Below, one piece after another: positions 39,827-50,876 of a stretch of DNA of 64,000 bases. A model generated the notes under the pieces. The model was not told where the DNA came from, ran no database searches, and saw nothing but the letters and a program-made list of their open reading frames with translations. The position numbers and the translations under genes were made by a program. Origin of the DNA: Dehalococcoidia bacterium. Lineage in GTDB: Bacteria > Chloroflexota > Dehalococcoidia > Lucifugimonadales > UBA826. Position 1 is the first letter of the stretch, and each line of letters opens with the position of its first letter. The stretch spans positions 31,489-95,488 of the forward strand of contig JAPYSB010000003.1 of NCBI GenBank assembly GCA_029936675.1, in the 5' to 3' direction.

Positions 39827-40531
39827 GTGGAAAAAGTATTCAGTTCATTTGATGAAGCGGTGGCAGATATTTTTGATGGTGCCGTCATTATGGTTTCCGG
39901 GTTTGGGGGTACGGGTGGGACAGCCCAAAACCTTATTGTTGCTCTGAGAGATCACGGCGCTTCGAACCTGACCATCATAAGCAATACGGCAGGCCTCGCA
40001 AGCCTTATGGGGTTTGGTACTTTACCAGGACACACGGCTGTTGACTGCGGAATGTTGATCGATAATGACCAAGTAGGCAAACTCATAGCCTCCTATCCAG
40101 TTTCCCCTTCTCCTTCTAAGATAAATTCATTTGAATCTCATTTTCGGGAAGGGGAAATAGGTTTGGAATTGGTACCACAAGGTACTTTGGCTGAACGGAT
40201 AAGAGCGGGCGGTGCTGGGATACCCGCGTTTTTTACTCCCACTGGAGTAGGAACCCAGCTGGCGGAAGGAAAAGAAGTGAGGGAATTTGATGGTCGCCGT
40301 CATATACTGGAAACTGCTTTGAAAGCAGATTTCGCATTAGTTAAAGCGCATAAAGCGGATACCTTGGGAAATCTTTCATATAAGGGCACTTCCCAGAATT
40401 TTGGTGCTGTCATGGTCAGATCTTCTGGTATTTCTATCGTAGAGGTGGATGAGATAGTGAGCCCTGGTCAAATCGAATCACATTTGATAAATACTCCAGC
40501 TTTATTCGTCGATAGGATAGTGAAAAGATGA
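39827..40531 (+). CDS. scoA: 3-oxoacid CoA-transferase subunit A
   Basis: VMVSGFGGTGGTAQNLIVAL-type motif (VIMVSGFGGTGGTAQNLIVALRDHGASNLTIISN); followed by subunit B; GTG start. Confidence 0.92.
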   Translation: MEKVFSSFDEAVADIFDGAVIMVSGFGGTGGTAQNLIVALRDHGASNLTIISNTAGLASLMGFGTLPGHTAVDCGMLIDNDQVGKLIASYPVSPSPSKINSFESHFREGEIGLELVPQGTLAERIRAGGAGIPAFFTPTGVGTQLAEGKEVREFDGRRHILETALKADFALVKAHKADTLGNLSYKGTSQNFGAVMVRSSGISIVEVDEIVSPGQIESHLINTPALFVDRIVKR

Positions 40532-40567
40532 AGCGAACTCAATATATTTCTGAGAAGGTTAAGAACT

Positions 40568-41230
40568 ATGCTTGATAGGTTGCCAAGAGAAGTTATAGCG
40601 ATGAGAGTAGCTAAGGAATTAAAGGATGGAGATGTAGTCAATCTGGGATTGGGTATACCTTCGCTTTGCTCTCAATATGTTTCGGAAGGAAAAACTATTC
40701 TATATCACAGCGAAAGTGGGGTACTTAATTATGGGCCTATGGCAGAGCAAGGGGAAGAAGATGACGATTTAATTAATGCTAGCGGACAGTTTCTTGAACC
40801 TACTCCCGGCATGTCTTTTTTCCATTCTGCTGACGCCTTTGGAATGATAAGGGGAGGCCACATTGATGTTACTGTTTTGGGCGCCTTACAGGTTTCAAAA
40901 AAGGGAGATTTATCAAATTGGATGCTTCCATCTAGAGGGATCGGTAATGTCGGTGGCGCCATGGACCTAGCTGTTGGTGCGAAAAGAGTAATTGTTGCGA
41001 TGGAACATAAAGGAAGAGATGGGGAACCTAAAGTAGTCTCTGAATGTAGTTTTCCTTTGACTAGCCCTACATGCGTTAGCTTAATTGTTACAGATATTGC
41101 TGTTATTTCTGTGGAACAAGAAGGCCTAATTCTAAGAGAAACTGCTCCTGGTTGGGGATTGGAAGATGTTCAAAACGAGACTGAAGCTGAGCTAATTCCG
41201 GCCAATGATTTGAAGGAAATAAGCTTATAG
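40568..41230 (+). CDS. scoB: 3-oxoacid CoA-transferase subunit B
   Basis: VVNLGLGIPSLCSQYV, HSESGVLNYGP, GGHIDVTVLGALQVSKKGDLSNWMLP. Confidence 0.94.
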   Translation: MLDRLPREVIAMRVAKELKDGDVVNLGLGIPSLCSQYVSEGKTILYHSESGVLNYGPMAEQGEEDDDLINASGQFLEPTPGMSFFHSADAFGMIRGGHIDVTVLGALQVSKKGDLSNWMLPSRGIGNVGGAMDLAVGAKRVIVAMEHKGRDGEPKVVSECSFPLTSPTCVSLIVTDIAVISVEQEGLILRETAPGWGLEDVQNETEAELIPANDLKEISL

Positions 41231-43810
41231 CTAATACTGTAATGTAAAAACTGAACCGGATTCCGTTTTTGAAATTTCAATCTGTTGATCGAAATTTTCT
41301 TTCATTGACTCTACATGAGTTATGACCATGATTTTTTCAAAATCTTCGCTGATGGATTGTATGACTTCGATAAGCCTCTCTTGTCCTATCGTGTCCTGAG
41401 AACCAAACCCTTCATCAATAAATAATATTGGTAACGGCGCCCCTGATCTGGATGCAAGTAATTTTGACATTGCTATTCTGAGTGCAAAATCGATTCGAAA
41501 AGTTTCTCCTCCACTGAATGTTTCATAACTTCTAGCACCCTGTTCATCAGATATAGTTATGTTTAGTTCTTCTGAGGGGAGTCCTGTGGCCCTATCTATT
41601 CTGCCCTCTTTCAATTCCAATTTTATGGTCATTTTATTGTCGCTAAGACGAGCCAGAAGCTCTTTAGCGGTATTTTCTAGAATTGGAACAGCTCTTTCTA
41701 TCATTAACGCTTGGATCCCATTGCGACCAAAAGCGGAAGCTAATTCTTCGTATAATTGAACATCTTCATTGGTTTTAAATATTTCTAATTCCATTGATTT
41801 TATGTCTTCTTCAGCTTTAACGATCTCTTCAATTTGGTAGCGGGCCTGCTCCCGCATTGTCACAGCATTAAGACTTTGTCCCTTCACCTTCTTGATTTTT
41901 GATTGAGTCGAATTGATATTTTGATCCAAATTCCACTCTTCAGCCAACATTTTCTCAATTTTTACTAGTTCCAATTTCCAGGTTTCTGTTTGCAATTGTC
42001 TGGCTTCTCTAATGGATTTGGTGTCCTCGATAGATTGAGTTATTGATAGAAGTCTGTCTTGCGATCCTTGCAGTTGTACGTGAAGTTCCAAATAGGGGCT
42101 CAGTTTTTCAAGTTTAGATTCCAGGTAGCTATGATTTATTTCAGTGGCCTCTAATTTTTTGAGCTTAGAATCCAGGATTTTCAGCTGGCTTAATTCTTCA
42201 GAGCAAAACTTTTCAGAATTAAGTTCTTCTTCCATTTGGACCAAATTCAGTTTAATGGAGCCGAGTTCAATGGAAGAATCTTCACTTTTCCCCAATTGAT
42301 TAATCAGGTCAAGTTTTGTTTTTTCCGTTTTGGTCTTTTTTTGCACCAAATTGGTTTGTCGTAATTCATTTTGAGTAACTACTTCTTTTTTCATAGCAGT
42401 AAGAGTTTGGATTTTTTTCAAATTGGATTCGTATTCAACTTTGCTAGTTTTACCTTCACGTTGAAGCCCGTTCCTTATGTGATGTTTGTTGCCGGTTGAA
42501 ATAGATTGAAGGCAAAGCGGGCAGGTTGCCTCGGCATGATTTATCAAGTCAAACCTATTTCGGCTATCAGACATCTGTGTCAATAAAGTTTTATTGGAGA
42601 TTTGTAAAATGGTTACCTTCTCAGACATGGCGTTTGCTTTATCTAATAGGTGTTCCGTTTCGCCAATTCCGGTCTGCAAATTTTGAAGAGTGGTGTTTGC
42701 GAGGTTGATTTCATGTAGCAAGTTTGGAATGTTATCTACGAGTGGTTGCAGATCTGTTTCGATTCGATTTGATTTATTGGAAATTTGAGATTCCAATTTC
42801 AGTTTCTCAATAGCGATTGTCTTTTCTATTACATTTTTTTCCTCGTTTATTTTATGAAAAGCAGATATCAATGTGGAAGATCTGCCATACTCCGATCGTA
42901 AATTTTGATATTCGTTATAGGTTGATTGAATCTCTGCAGAGCGATTGAGCAAAGTTTTCAATTCACCTAATTCCTCCCTCCATCGCATTTCTTGAACCAA
43001 CATCATGTCGATTTCTTTTTTTGATGTCTCAATTTGGCCAGCCATGGTTTTTTTATTGGAGGTTGCGACTAATAAAGTTTGACGTTTTAGGTTTAGATCT
43101 TCCAATTTTTTACTAAGACTTTGTTCCTCAGATAATAAATCCTCATATTCTTTTTCATACGTTTCCAATTTTTCAAGGACTAATTCTTTTGGTCGAACAA
43201 CTGAAGATTTGTTCTCTATCATGGATTGTTGCACTTCAACATCATTTTGTAGTTGGCGGGAATTTTGTTTCGATGCTGATTCCAAGCGTTCGTAATATGA
43301 GAGGTCAAGTAAGTCGGCTAAAATTTTTTTCCTGTCGGTTGGCCTAGAAGATGTGAAGCGATTGGAATCCCCTTGCTTTAGATAAGAAGTGTTTATGAAG
43401 GTTTCATAGTCCATGTTGAGTAAGTTGACTATTTTTTCCTCAGTTTCTCTTATGGTATTCGCCATTAGGGAGGATACGGTGTCACCAATGATAACGGAGA
43501 GGTTTAGTTCTGATTTCCCTGATGAGGCGCCTCTGCCTTTTGTATAGGTGCGAGTAACTCTGTACCTGCTTTCGTCCGCGAAAAAATCTAGTTCTACAAA
43601 CATAGTGTTTCGAGTGATATTGACCAGTTCATCTTGGGTTTTCGCTCTTGATTTTCCCCATATCGCCCATGTTATCGCGTCAAGTAAAGCGGTTTTACCA
43701 TAACCGTTATCTCCGGAAATGCAGGCGATGTGGACTGGCTCAAGATTTAGAGAAGGAACATCTTCTCCATAGCACATAAAATTTTCGATCGTTAATAATA
43801 GTGGGATCAT
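41231..43810 (-). CDS. sbcC: SbcC/Rad50-like SMC-family ATPase (DNA repair exonuclease subunit)
   Basis: Walker A SGDNGYGKTALLDAI, long coiled coils, zinc-hook CPLC, C-terminal FSGGETFRIDFALRIA and ILFIDEGFGSQD. Confidence 0.92.
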   Translation of the reverse strand: MIPLLLTIENFMCYGEDVPSLNLEPVHIACISGDNGYGKTALLDAITWAIWGKSRAKTQDELVNITRNTMFVELDFFADESRYRVTRTYTKGRGASSGKSELNLSVIIGDTVSSLMANTIRETEEKIVNLLNMDYETFINTSYLKQGDSNRFTSSRPTDRKKILADLLDLSYYERLESASKQNSRQLQNDVEVQQSMIENKSSVVRPKELVLEKLETYEKEYEDLLSEEQSLSKKLEDLNLKRQTLLVATSNKKTMAGQIETSKKEIDMMLVQEMRWREELGELKTLLNRSAEIQSTYNEYQNLRSEYGRSSTLISAFHKINEEKNVIEKTIAIEKLKLESQISNKSNRIETDLQPLVDNIPNLLHEINLANTTLQNLQTGIGETEHLLDKANAMSEKVTILQISNKTLLTQMSDSRNRFDLINHAEATCPLCLQSISTGNKHHIRNGLQREGKTSKVEYESNLKKIQTLTAMKKEVVTQNELRQTNLVQKKTKTEKTKLDLINQLGKSEDSSIELGSIKLNLVQMEEELNSEKFCSEELSQLKILDSKLKKLEATEINHSYLESKLEKLSPYLELHVQLQGSQDRLLSITQSIEDTKSIREARQLQTETWKLELVKIEKMLAEEWNLDQNINSTQSKIKKVKGQSLNAVTMREQARYQIEEIVKAEEDIKSMELEIFKTNEDVQLYEELASAFGRNGIQALMIERAVPILENTAKELLARLSDNKMTIKLELKEGRIDRATGLPSEELNITISDEQGARSYETFSGGETFRIDFALRIAMSKLLASRSGAPLPILFIDEGFGSQDTIGQERLIEVIQSISEDFEKIMVITHVESMKENFDQQIEISKTESGSVFTLQY

Positions 43811-43837
43811 ATTTAATCCGCTGGCTTGTAATTTACC

Positions 43838-44347
43838 TTAGTCTATATTTACCTCTGTTCCATTTAGGGTGCATACACTTTTTAGGGGTACTGCGGTTTT
43901 CACTAAATTTTCAGCGAAACAACCTTTTTTTGCCAGTCGGATGACTTCAATTAAGTCTTCCTCCTGTTGCTCAGATTCAACATCGAAAAAACTTCTAACT
44001 TCAGTTACTCCGTTTTCGACTGTGTTATCGGCCACCGAGCCTTTTAAATAGTAATCCATTTCAACATGGACCTTCGCTGAGCGTATTCCTATCTCTTTCA
44101 TCGAAGCGTACCGCTTCAAATTAGTTAATAGTCAAAACCCTATTCCCCCGACTATGTATGTGAGTGGAGAAGGGTAATTGTCATCCCCCCCCAATCGGGG
44201 TGGCTCATCACAATAGAATGTAAATTTATCTCTCGTACCCATATGAAGCATTTTTTCAAGATGTTCGCACTCAACAGACACTGTCGATTTAAAAACATCT
44301 TTCGGTAGTTCGGACCCGACTGTAGATTGTGGTATGTCACTTGGCAT
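43838..44347 (-). CDS. OsmC/Ohr family protein, candidate selenoprotein read through an in-frame TGA at codon 72 (44132-44134)
   Basis: ORFs 44132-44347 and 43838-44119 are in the same frame (44347-44119=228) separated by one TGA: ...[42 protein letters not shown]...[11 protein letters not shown]...; the TGA occupies the family's catalytic Cys position. Confidence 0.75.
44101..44119 (-). promoter_or_regulatory. Candidate bacterial SECIS stem-loop
   Basis: After UGA: cuauuaacuaau UUGAAGCG gua CGCUUCGA; 8-bp stem incl. one G-U, loop GUA begins 21 nt after UGA with G first. Confidence 0.6.
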
Positions 44348-47300
44348 TGTGGGATTCTCCTTGGGGTGTACGAATATATTCCAACATTGATTTGACGTTA
44401 TAATTTGGACCTTCTGAAGTTAGGCTTTCGGCGGCAGCTGTTGCAGTGTCAATTGAAGTGAAACAAGGTATTCTTTTCTCCACTGCTGCCCTTCTGATAT
44501 GGAAGCCGTCTTGTACAGCACTTCCATTACCGGTAATTGTATTAACCACGGCGTTTACTGTTCCGTTAACAATTATATCTACCACATTGGGATGTCCTTC
44601 ATTGAGCCGTTTTGGTATTGCAACCACCTTTTCCCCCAATTCGCTTATAAGAGAGGCAGTACCTTCTGTGGCGAATAAGTCATATCCTGCGTCAACCAGA
44701 TTCTGAATTAGCCGGTCTGACTGTTTTTTGTCCTCATCAGAGATGCTTAAAAGTATAGAGCCTTTTTCGGGAAGTCTTAAATTGGCAGCAATCAAAGCTT
44801 TGCTTATTGCTGATTCAAAGTTATAATCTATTCCCATTACCTCTCCTGTCGATTTCATTTCGGGCCCTAGATATGTATCTACTCCCGTTAACTTAGACAT
44901 TGAGAATACTGGAGCTTTTACCCCGACTATTTCAGGAGCTGGAAATAGGCCTGTTCCATATCCCATACCTGTTAGCTTCTTGCCTAACATCGCCTTTACC
45001 GCCAGATTTACCATAGGGACTCCAGTCATTTTGGATATGAATGGTATGGTTCTGCTTGACCGAGGATTGACTTCAATGACAAATACTTCAGTTTTTTCGT
45101 ATTCGGAAATACCTTCCGTTATGGATCCCGGGCTTCTGTAAGTGTTGCCGCCAACAATAACGTACTGAATGTTCATGAGTCCTTTAATATTTAAAGATCT
45201 GCCGATTCGAGTTGTGTAGTCAGTAATTGTGGCTATCTCCTGCTTTGTTAGCGTCAGGCCAGGATAAATTGCCATTGAGTCACCACTGTGGACTCCAGCT
45301 CTTTCTACATGTTCCATTATTCCGGGAATCAAGACTGACTCTCCGTCGCATACGGCATCTACCTCGACTTCCTTGCCGACGAAATATTTGTCAATTAAGA
45401 CTTTTCTTCCTTCACCAGCCTCCAAAGCATCACCCATATAGCGTTGCAATTCCTCTGGGGTTTGTACAATTTCCATTGCTCTGCCCCCCAAAACATAGCT
45501 AGGCCGAACCAGGACCGGATATTTTATTTCGTTTGCTACTTGAAGGGCCTCTTCAATGTTAGATACTGATCCCCCAGGTGGGTTTGGTATATTTATTCCG
45601 CGTAAGAATTCTTCGAATAGATGCCGATCAGAAGCAACATCGATAGTGTGTGCAGTAGAGCCTAATATAGGCATAGATTCTTTGGCCAGGTTTTGAGATA
45701 GATTTATTGCTGTTTGCCCCCCAAACTGGACAATTGAAGGTGGATTACCATCTTGCTCTGGATCAGTGGCTAATCTTTCATTGTCGATTATGTCAAATAT
45801 CGATTCCTCATCGAGAGGTTCAAAATACAACCTATCACTAGTATCAAAATCTGTTGACACTGTTTCGGGATTGGAGTTCACTAGTATACTTTTCACCCCT
45901 TCTTCCTGAAGGGCCCACGCTGCATGTACAGAACAATAGTCGAACTCAATTCCCTGCCCGATTCTTATGGGTCCGCTGCCAAGCACCAAAGCCCTTTTGC
46001 CCTGAAGTGGTTCCGCTTCATTTTCAGTTTCATATGTGCTGTAAAAATAGGGGGTTTGGGCTTCGAACTCAGCGGCACATGTGTCTACCATTTTGTATAC
46101 CGGTTTAATATTGAGTCTTTTGCGTAATTTTCGAATATCTTTGGCGGATTGATTCACTAATTCTCCAATTCGTTGATCCGTGAATCCTAATCTTTTTGCT
46201 TTACGTAATAAATCGTAAGAAAGATCATTGGATTCTATGGTTCTTTCCATGGCGATAATTCTGGAAAACGATCGTGTAAACCAAGGATCTATCCCTGTAC
46301 GTCTGGAAAGCTCGTCAGGACTTACGTTTCTTCTGAGGCCGGCTAGTAGAGCCCATAATCTTTGGTCATTTGGATAGATAGGTAAATTATTCAATACCGA
46401 TTCTTCATTGGAAAACCATGAAGGGTCTTCCCATTCTATTGATCTGTTTGTTATCTCAAGTGACCGGACCGCCTTCTGAAAAGCAGCTTCGAAAGTTCTA
46501 TCGATGGCCATCACCTCTCCCGTTGCCTTCATTTGGGTTCCGAGGGTTCTTTCTCCAGAAGGGAATTTATCGAAAGGCCATCTTGGTATTTTCACTACAC
46601 AATAGTCTAATGCAGGCTCGAAAGCGGCTACTGTTCTTTGAGTTACTGCGTTTTGAATCTCATCAAGGGTCATACCTATAGCAACTTTTGCAGCAACCCT
46701 CGCTATGGGGTATCCGGTGGCTTTGCTAGCTAGAGCTGAACTCCTACTGACTCGTGGGTTTACTTCAATTACATAATAGGAAGGTCCGATTCTTCCGGCG
46801 TCAGGCAATGTTTCAGCGACTACATTTCCTGGTGCCAAAGCAAATTGCACGTTGCAACCACCTTCAATACCCAGTTTCCTTATGATTTTCAGGCTTGCTG
46901 TTCTCAACATCTGATATTCATTGTCAGAAAGAGTCTGGCTTGGGGCTACTACAATGCTGTCACCGGTATGAACCCCCATTGGATCGATATTTTCCATGTT
47001 ACATATAGTTATACAATTATCAGAACCATCTCTCATCACCTCATACTCAAGCTCCTTCCATCCAACTATTGATTTTTCAACCAGTACTTGATGGATAGGG
47101 CTTGCACTCAATCCTGATTTGACTATCTCGATGAAATCATCATCATCTTTAGCTATACCTCCACCAGTTCCCCCCAAAGTGTAGGCTGGCCTGATGACGA
47201 CCGGTAGGCCGATCGTATTTTTTGCCTCTGTTGCCTCTTCGTAGCTGTTTACTACAAAGCTGGGAGGAGTTGGTTCTCCAATATCAGTGAGCAATTCTCT

Positions 47301-47690
47301 GAACAACTGCCGATCTTCTGCTTTTTTTATAGAGTCGACACTGCTTCCTAATAACTGGACACCATACTTCTCAAGAACACCTGCTTCGGCGAGTTCAACT
47401 GCCAAGTTTAGGCCTGTCTGACCACCTAAAGTAGGTAATAGAGCATCCGGCTGTTCTCTTTCTATAATCCTTGTTATAACCGGAACGGTTAAAGGCTCTA
47501 TGTATACAAAGTCTGCTACATCTTCGTCAGTCATAATTGTTGCAGGATTTGAATTCACTAAGATGGTTTCAACTCCTTCTTCCCTTAACGACTTGCACGC
47601 CTGTGTTCCGGCATAATCAAATTCAGCTGCTTGGCCAATCACAATTGGCCCTGAACCTATTACAAGAATCCTTTTAGGTTTTTCAGTCAA
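44337..47690 (-). CDS. carB: Carbamoyl-phosphate synthase large subunit
   Basis: 1117 aa; [31 protein letters not shown], two ATP-grasp repeats, [22 protein letters not shown]. Confidence 0.97.
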   Translation of the reverse strand: MTEKPKRILVIGSGPIVIGQAAEFDYAGTQACKSLREEGVETILVNSNPATIMTDEDVADFVYIEPLTVPVITRIIEREQPDALLPTLGGQTGLNLAVELAEAGVLEKYGVQLLGSSVDSIKKAEDRQLFRELLTDIGEPTPPSFVVNSYEEATEAKNTIGLPVVIRPAYTLGGTGGGIAKDDDDFIEIVKSGLSASPIHQVLVEKSIVGWKELEYEVMRDGSDNCITICNMENIDPMGVHTGDSIVVAPSQTLSDNEYQMLRTASLKIIRKLGIEGGCNVQFALAPGNVVAETLPDAGRIGPSYYVIEVNPRVSRSSALASKATGYPIARVAAKVAIGMTLDEIQNAVTQRTVAAFEPALDYCVVKIPRWPFDKFPSGERTLGTQMKATGEVMAIDRTFEAAFQKAVRSLEITNRSIEWEDPSWFSNEESVLNNLPIYPNDQRLWALLAGLRRNVSPDELSRRTGIDPWFTRSFSRIIAMERTIESNDLSYDLLRKAKRLGFTDQRIGELVNQSAKDIRKLRKRLNIKPVYKMVDTCAAEFEAQTPYFYSTYETENEAEPLQGKRALVLGSGPIRIGQGIEFDYCSVHAAWALQEEGVKSILVNSNPETVSTDFDTSDRLYFEPLDEESIFDIIDNERLATDPEQDGNPPSIVQFGGQTAINLSQNLAKESMPILGSTAHTIDVASDRHLFEEFLRGINIPNPPGGSVSNIEEALQVANEIKYPVLVRPSYVLGGRAMEIVQTPEELQRYMGDALEAGEGRKVLIDKYFVGKEVEVDAVCDGESVLIPGIMEHVERAGVHSGDSMAIYPGLTLTKQEIATITDYTTRIGRSLNIKGLMNIQYVIVGGNTYRSPGSITEGISEYEKTEVFVIEVNPRSSRTIPFISKMTGVPMVNLAVKAMLGKKLTGMGYGTGLFPAPEIVGVKAPVFSMSKLTGVDTYLGPEMKSTGEVMGIDYNFESAISKALIAANLRLPEKGSILLSISDEDKKQSDRLIQNLVDAGYDLFATEGTASLISELGEKVVAIPKRLNEGHPNVVDIIVNGTVNAVVNTITGNGSAVQDGFHIRRAAVEKRIPCFTSIDTATAAAESLTSEGPNYNVKSMLEYIRTPQGESHNAK

Positions 47691-48435
47691 TTGCTAATCC
47701 TTTCTTCTTTAAATAAGAAATTAACTTGTCCGGGAAGTTTATCGTCATACCATCAGCGCCACATTCAACTACATTTTCCATAAGCGCCTCAGTAAAAACT
47801 CCATGGCATCTAACCTCAAATCCGTTGTCATGTAACTTAGTAACAAGAGATGGGGTCACCAGATCGGCCCTCGGGCATATCTGATTGAATCTATGGTTTA
47901 AAGAATCCGATATTATCGAGTCATTCCACTCACTACCAGGTCCCATGGGGACCAGCCATCCAGTTTTTATTTCTGGTGCATATTGTCTGGTTTCGATTAG
48001 CCATGGCTTCCAAAATGAGGTTATTATTGTCTTCTCAATTGCGTTAAAATCTCTGATCATGTCACAGGTCTTTTGTGCTAGCTTAGGTGTATTTCCTTTA
48101 ATCTCCACGTGTAAGTAGACTGCCGATTTGTATTCAACGAGGATTTCTTCCAGGGTGCATAATTTTTCCCCAGAATATTTATGATCAAACCAGGAACCGG
48201 CATCCAGTGCCTTTAGTTCTTTTAATGTGCGGTCGGCTACGTTTCCTTTTCCATTTGTTGTCCGATTGAGCGTATCGTCATGGATCACAACTAGCCGACC
48301 ATCTTTTGAAGAATGGACATCAAGTTCTATATGTTTAACTCCCATATTGATCGCCATATCGAATGCTGCACGCGTATTTTCGGGAGCATAGGAGGAGGCT
48401 CCCCGATGGGCTATATTAGTGATTTTTCGTTGCAT
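47683..48435 (-). CDS. Glycerophosphodiester phosphodiesterase
   Basis: [56 protein letters not shown]. Confidence 0.95.
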   Translation of the reverse strand: MQRKITNIAHRGASSYAPENTRAAFDMAINMGVKHIELDVHSSKDGRLVVIHDDTLNRTTNGKGNVADRTLKELKALDAGSWFDHKYSGEKLCTLEEILVEYKSAVYLHVEIKGNTPKLAQKTCDMIRDFNAIEKTIITSFWKPWLIETRQYAPEIKTGWLVPMGPGSEWNDSIISDSLNHRFNQICPRADLVTPSLVTKLHDNGFEVRCHGVFTEALMENVVECGADGMTINFPDKLISYLKKKGLAID

Positions 48436-48437
48436 AA

Positions 48438-49541
48438 CTATTTAGTCTCCTTAACCATCTCTATGAAATCGTCAAATATGTATTCATTGTCCTTTGGGCC
48501 AGGTGAGGCTTCAGAGTGGTATTGAATACTAAGGGCAGGAAGAGATCTATGGCGTATCCCTTCCACTGTGTAGTCATTCATGCTGATATGAGTGACGGTG
48601 ACGTCTGATGGCAAAGATTCGGGATCAATTGAATAGCCATGATTTTGAGCAGTTATGTAAATTCTTCCGGAAGCGGTATCTTTGACCGGATGGTTGGCTC
48701 CTCTATGGCCAAACTTAAGCTTGTAAGTTTTAGCACCGAGAGATTTTGCGAGTATCTGGTTTCCGAGGCAAATTCCCATCACAGGTACCTTACCCAAAAT
48801 ATCCTCAGTAGTGGTTACTAAATGATCCAGAAGTTCTGGGTCTCCAGGTCCAGGAGAGAGCAATATGCCGTCAGGGTTTTGAGCGAGCAGGTCATTAGAA
48901 GTAGCTGATGAAGGAAATACTTCCACATCGCAACCTTTACCTTTCAATATCCTGAGAATGTTGTATTTAAGACCATAATCTGAGACAAGAATTCGCAGGT
49001 TGTCGGCGATATGATCGTATCCTAGTCCTGATTCTGTCCACTGATAGCGTTCATTAGTTGTCACTTTTTGTACAAAATTTTGTTCGTCATATGAAGGTTT
49101 GTTCTTTAGCTGTTGCAGGGCCTGTTCGGGGGAAATATTGACTGTAATGACTCCCATCATTACACCTTTTGACCTTATTTTTCGTGTAACAGCACGGGTG
49201 TCAATTTCAGATATCCCAACAATTTCCTGGGAGGTAAGATATTCATTTATGGTTCCGGTTACCTCGGTATGACTCGGCTCTTCACAATATTGTCTTACGA
49301 CAAATCCCGAGACCTGAATTTGTGACGATTCTATATCTGAGCTGGTAATGCCGTAGTTACCTAGAAGCGGATATGTGGGAACTACTATCTGGCCGGTATA
49401 TGAAGGGTCTGTGAGTATTTCCTGATACCCTGTCATTGAGGTGTTAAAGACTATTTCACCGTAGGCCTCACCTTCGTAGCCAAATGACTCACCTGGGTAA
49501 ATAGATCCGTCTTCAAGTACTAGAAAAGCTTTTTTTGTCAA
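48438..49541 (-). CDS. carA: Carbamoyl-phosphate synthase small subunit
   Basis: LEDGSIYPGESFGYEGEAYGEIVFNTSMTGYQEILTDPSYTGQIV; glutaminase GICLGNQ. Confidence 0.97.
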   Translation of the reverse strand: MTKKAFLVLEDGSIYPGESFGYEGEAYGEIVFNTSMTGYQEILTDPSYTGQIVVPTYPLLGNYGITSSDIESSQIQVSGFVVRQYCEEPSHTEVTGTINEYLTSQEIVGISEIDTRAVTRKIRSKGVMMGVITVNISPEQALQQLKNKPSYDEQNFVQKVTTNERYQWTESGLGYDHIADNLRILVSDYGLKYNILRILKGKGCDVEVFPSSATSNDLLAQNPDGILLSPGPGDPELLDHLVTTTEDILGKVPVMGICLGNQILAKSLGAKTYKLKFGHRGANHPVKDTASGRIYITAQNHGYSIDPESLPSDVTVTHISMNDYTVEGIRHRSLPALSIQYHSEASPGPKDNEYIFDDFIEMVKETK

Positions 49542-49561
49542 TGTTCAATCACCAGTATTGA

Positions 49562-50875
49562 TTAATAAATTTTCCTACCTTTAAAAAAGGTGGCTTTAAT
49601 TTTTCCTTTAAGCAAGGTTCCTTCTATTGGCGTGTTTTTACCTTTAGATAAAAAAGTTTGTGGGTTGACAATCCAAGTTTCAGAAGGGTCAAAAACCGTG
49701 ATGTCTGCACTACTACCCTTTTTCAAACTTCCGATGCCCATACCCAAAAATTTCGCCGGATCTGCGGTAAGTTTTTTAATAAGAGTGTTTATATCTATAT
49801 GACCATTATCAACTAATGTCATGAGAGACCCGAAAGCGGTCTCTAAGACGCTAATTCCAAATGCTGCGTCTTGAAATGTAGTCGTTTTGTCCACCTGGTT
49901 ATGGGGAGCATGGTCGGTGGCGATCACGTCTATTGTGCCGTCCCGAAGCCCTTCTACCATCGACCTGACGTCAGATTGATTTCTGAGTGGTGGGTTCACC
50001 TTTGCATTGGTGTCATAAGCGTCAGGTGATAACGGAACAAAGGAATCTTCATTTGGTCCCATTACAAGCGTTTCTGAGAGTGTCAAGTGATGAGGAGTGA
50101 CCTCACAGGTTCCTCTAATTCCTCTGGCTTTTGCAGCCTTAATTAGGTTGAGTGTCCCCATCGTACTAGCATGGGCTATGTGAATATGGCCTCCCGTTAA
50201 TTCTGCTAAAGAGAGATCCCGTGCCACCATAACCTCCTCTGCTGAGTTAGGCATTCCTTTTAAACCCAATCTGTTGGACACCCACCCTTCGTTCATCGAA
50301 GCCCCATCGGCTAGGGCGGGGACCTCACAATGATTGATGATTGGAAGATTTAGACCGGCACTATAACTGAGAGCTTGCCTCATTATGTTGGGGTCTTCTA
50401 CCGGGTCACCATCATCGCTAAAACCTATGACTCCTAGCTCGGCTAGTTCCGACATTTCACTGAGTTGTTTGCCTTTACGGCCTATAGTTACAGAACCAAT
50501 GGGAAGCACTCTTATTTGAGCAGTTTCCTTTGCTTTCTTAATTACATATTCAACTACGGATTGGTTGTCCATTGCTGGAACAGTATTGGGCATAGCACAT
50601 ACGGTGGTGAATCCACCGGCAGCAGCAGCAGCAGTTCCTGTTTCAATTGTCTCTTTGTATTCTTCTCCGGGTTCTCTAAGATGACAATGTAGGTCTATAA
50701 ACCCCGGGCAAACTATTTTCCCTTGGGCGTCAAAAAACTCAGAGTTTCTCGGTCTATCTATGGAGGTTTTAATTTCCGTTATTATTCCGTCTGTCACCAG
50801 TAAGTCAGAAATTTCGTCAACTGACTGTGAAGGATCAATAATTCTCCCACCTTTTATCAAGACATTTAACGCCAA
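49562..50875 (-). CDS. pyrC: Dihydroorotase
   Basis: FIDLHCHLREPGEEYKETIETGT, ATDHAPH. Confidence 0.96.
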   Translation of the reverse strand: MALNVLIKGGRIIDPSQSVDEISDLLVTDGIITEIKTSIDRPRNSEFFDAQGKIVCPGFIDLHCHLREPGEEYKETIETGTAAAAAGGFTTVCAMPNTVPAMDNQSVVEYVIKKAKETAQIRVLPIGSVTIGRKGKQLSEMSELAELGVIGFSDDGDPVEDPNIMRQALSYSAGLNLPIINHCEVPALADGASMNEGWVSNRLGLKGMPNSAEEVMVARDLSLAELTGGHIHIAHASTMGTLNLIKAAKARGIRGTCEVTPHHLTLSETLVMGPNEDSFVPLSPDAYDTNAKVNPPLRNQSDVRSMVEGLRDGTIDVIATDHAPHNQVDKTTTFQDAAFGISVLETAFGSLMTLVDNGHIDINTLIKKLTADPAKFLGMGIGSLKKGSSADITVFDPSETWIVNPQTFLSKGKNTPIEGTLLKGKIKATFFKGRKIY

Positions 50876-50876
50876 G

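Noticed and set aside
43838-44119. Treating the two OsmC ORFs as separate genes or a frameshift pseudogene
   Set aside because: They are in the same frame with only a single TGA between them and complete family coverage, so recoding or a point nonsense mutation are the only options, and TGA lies at the catalytic Cys.
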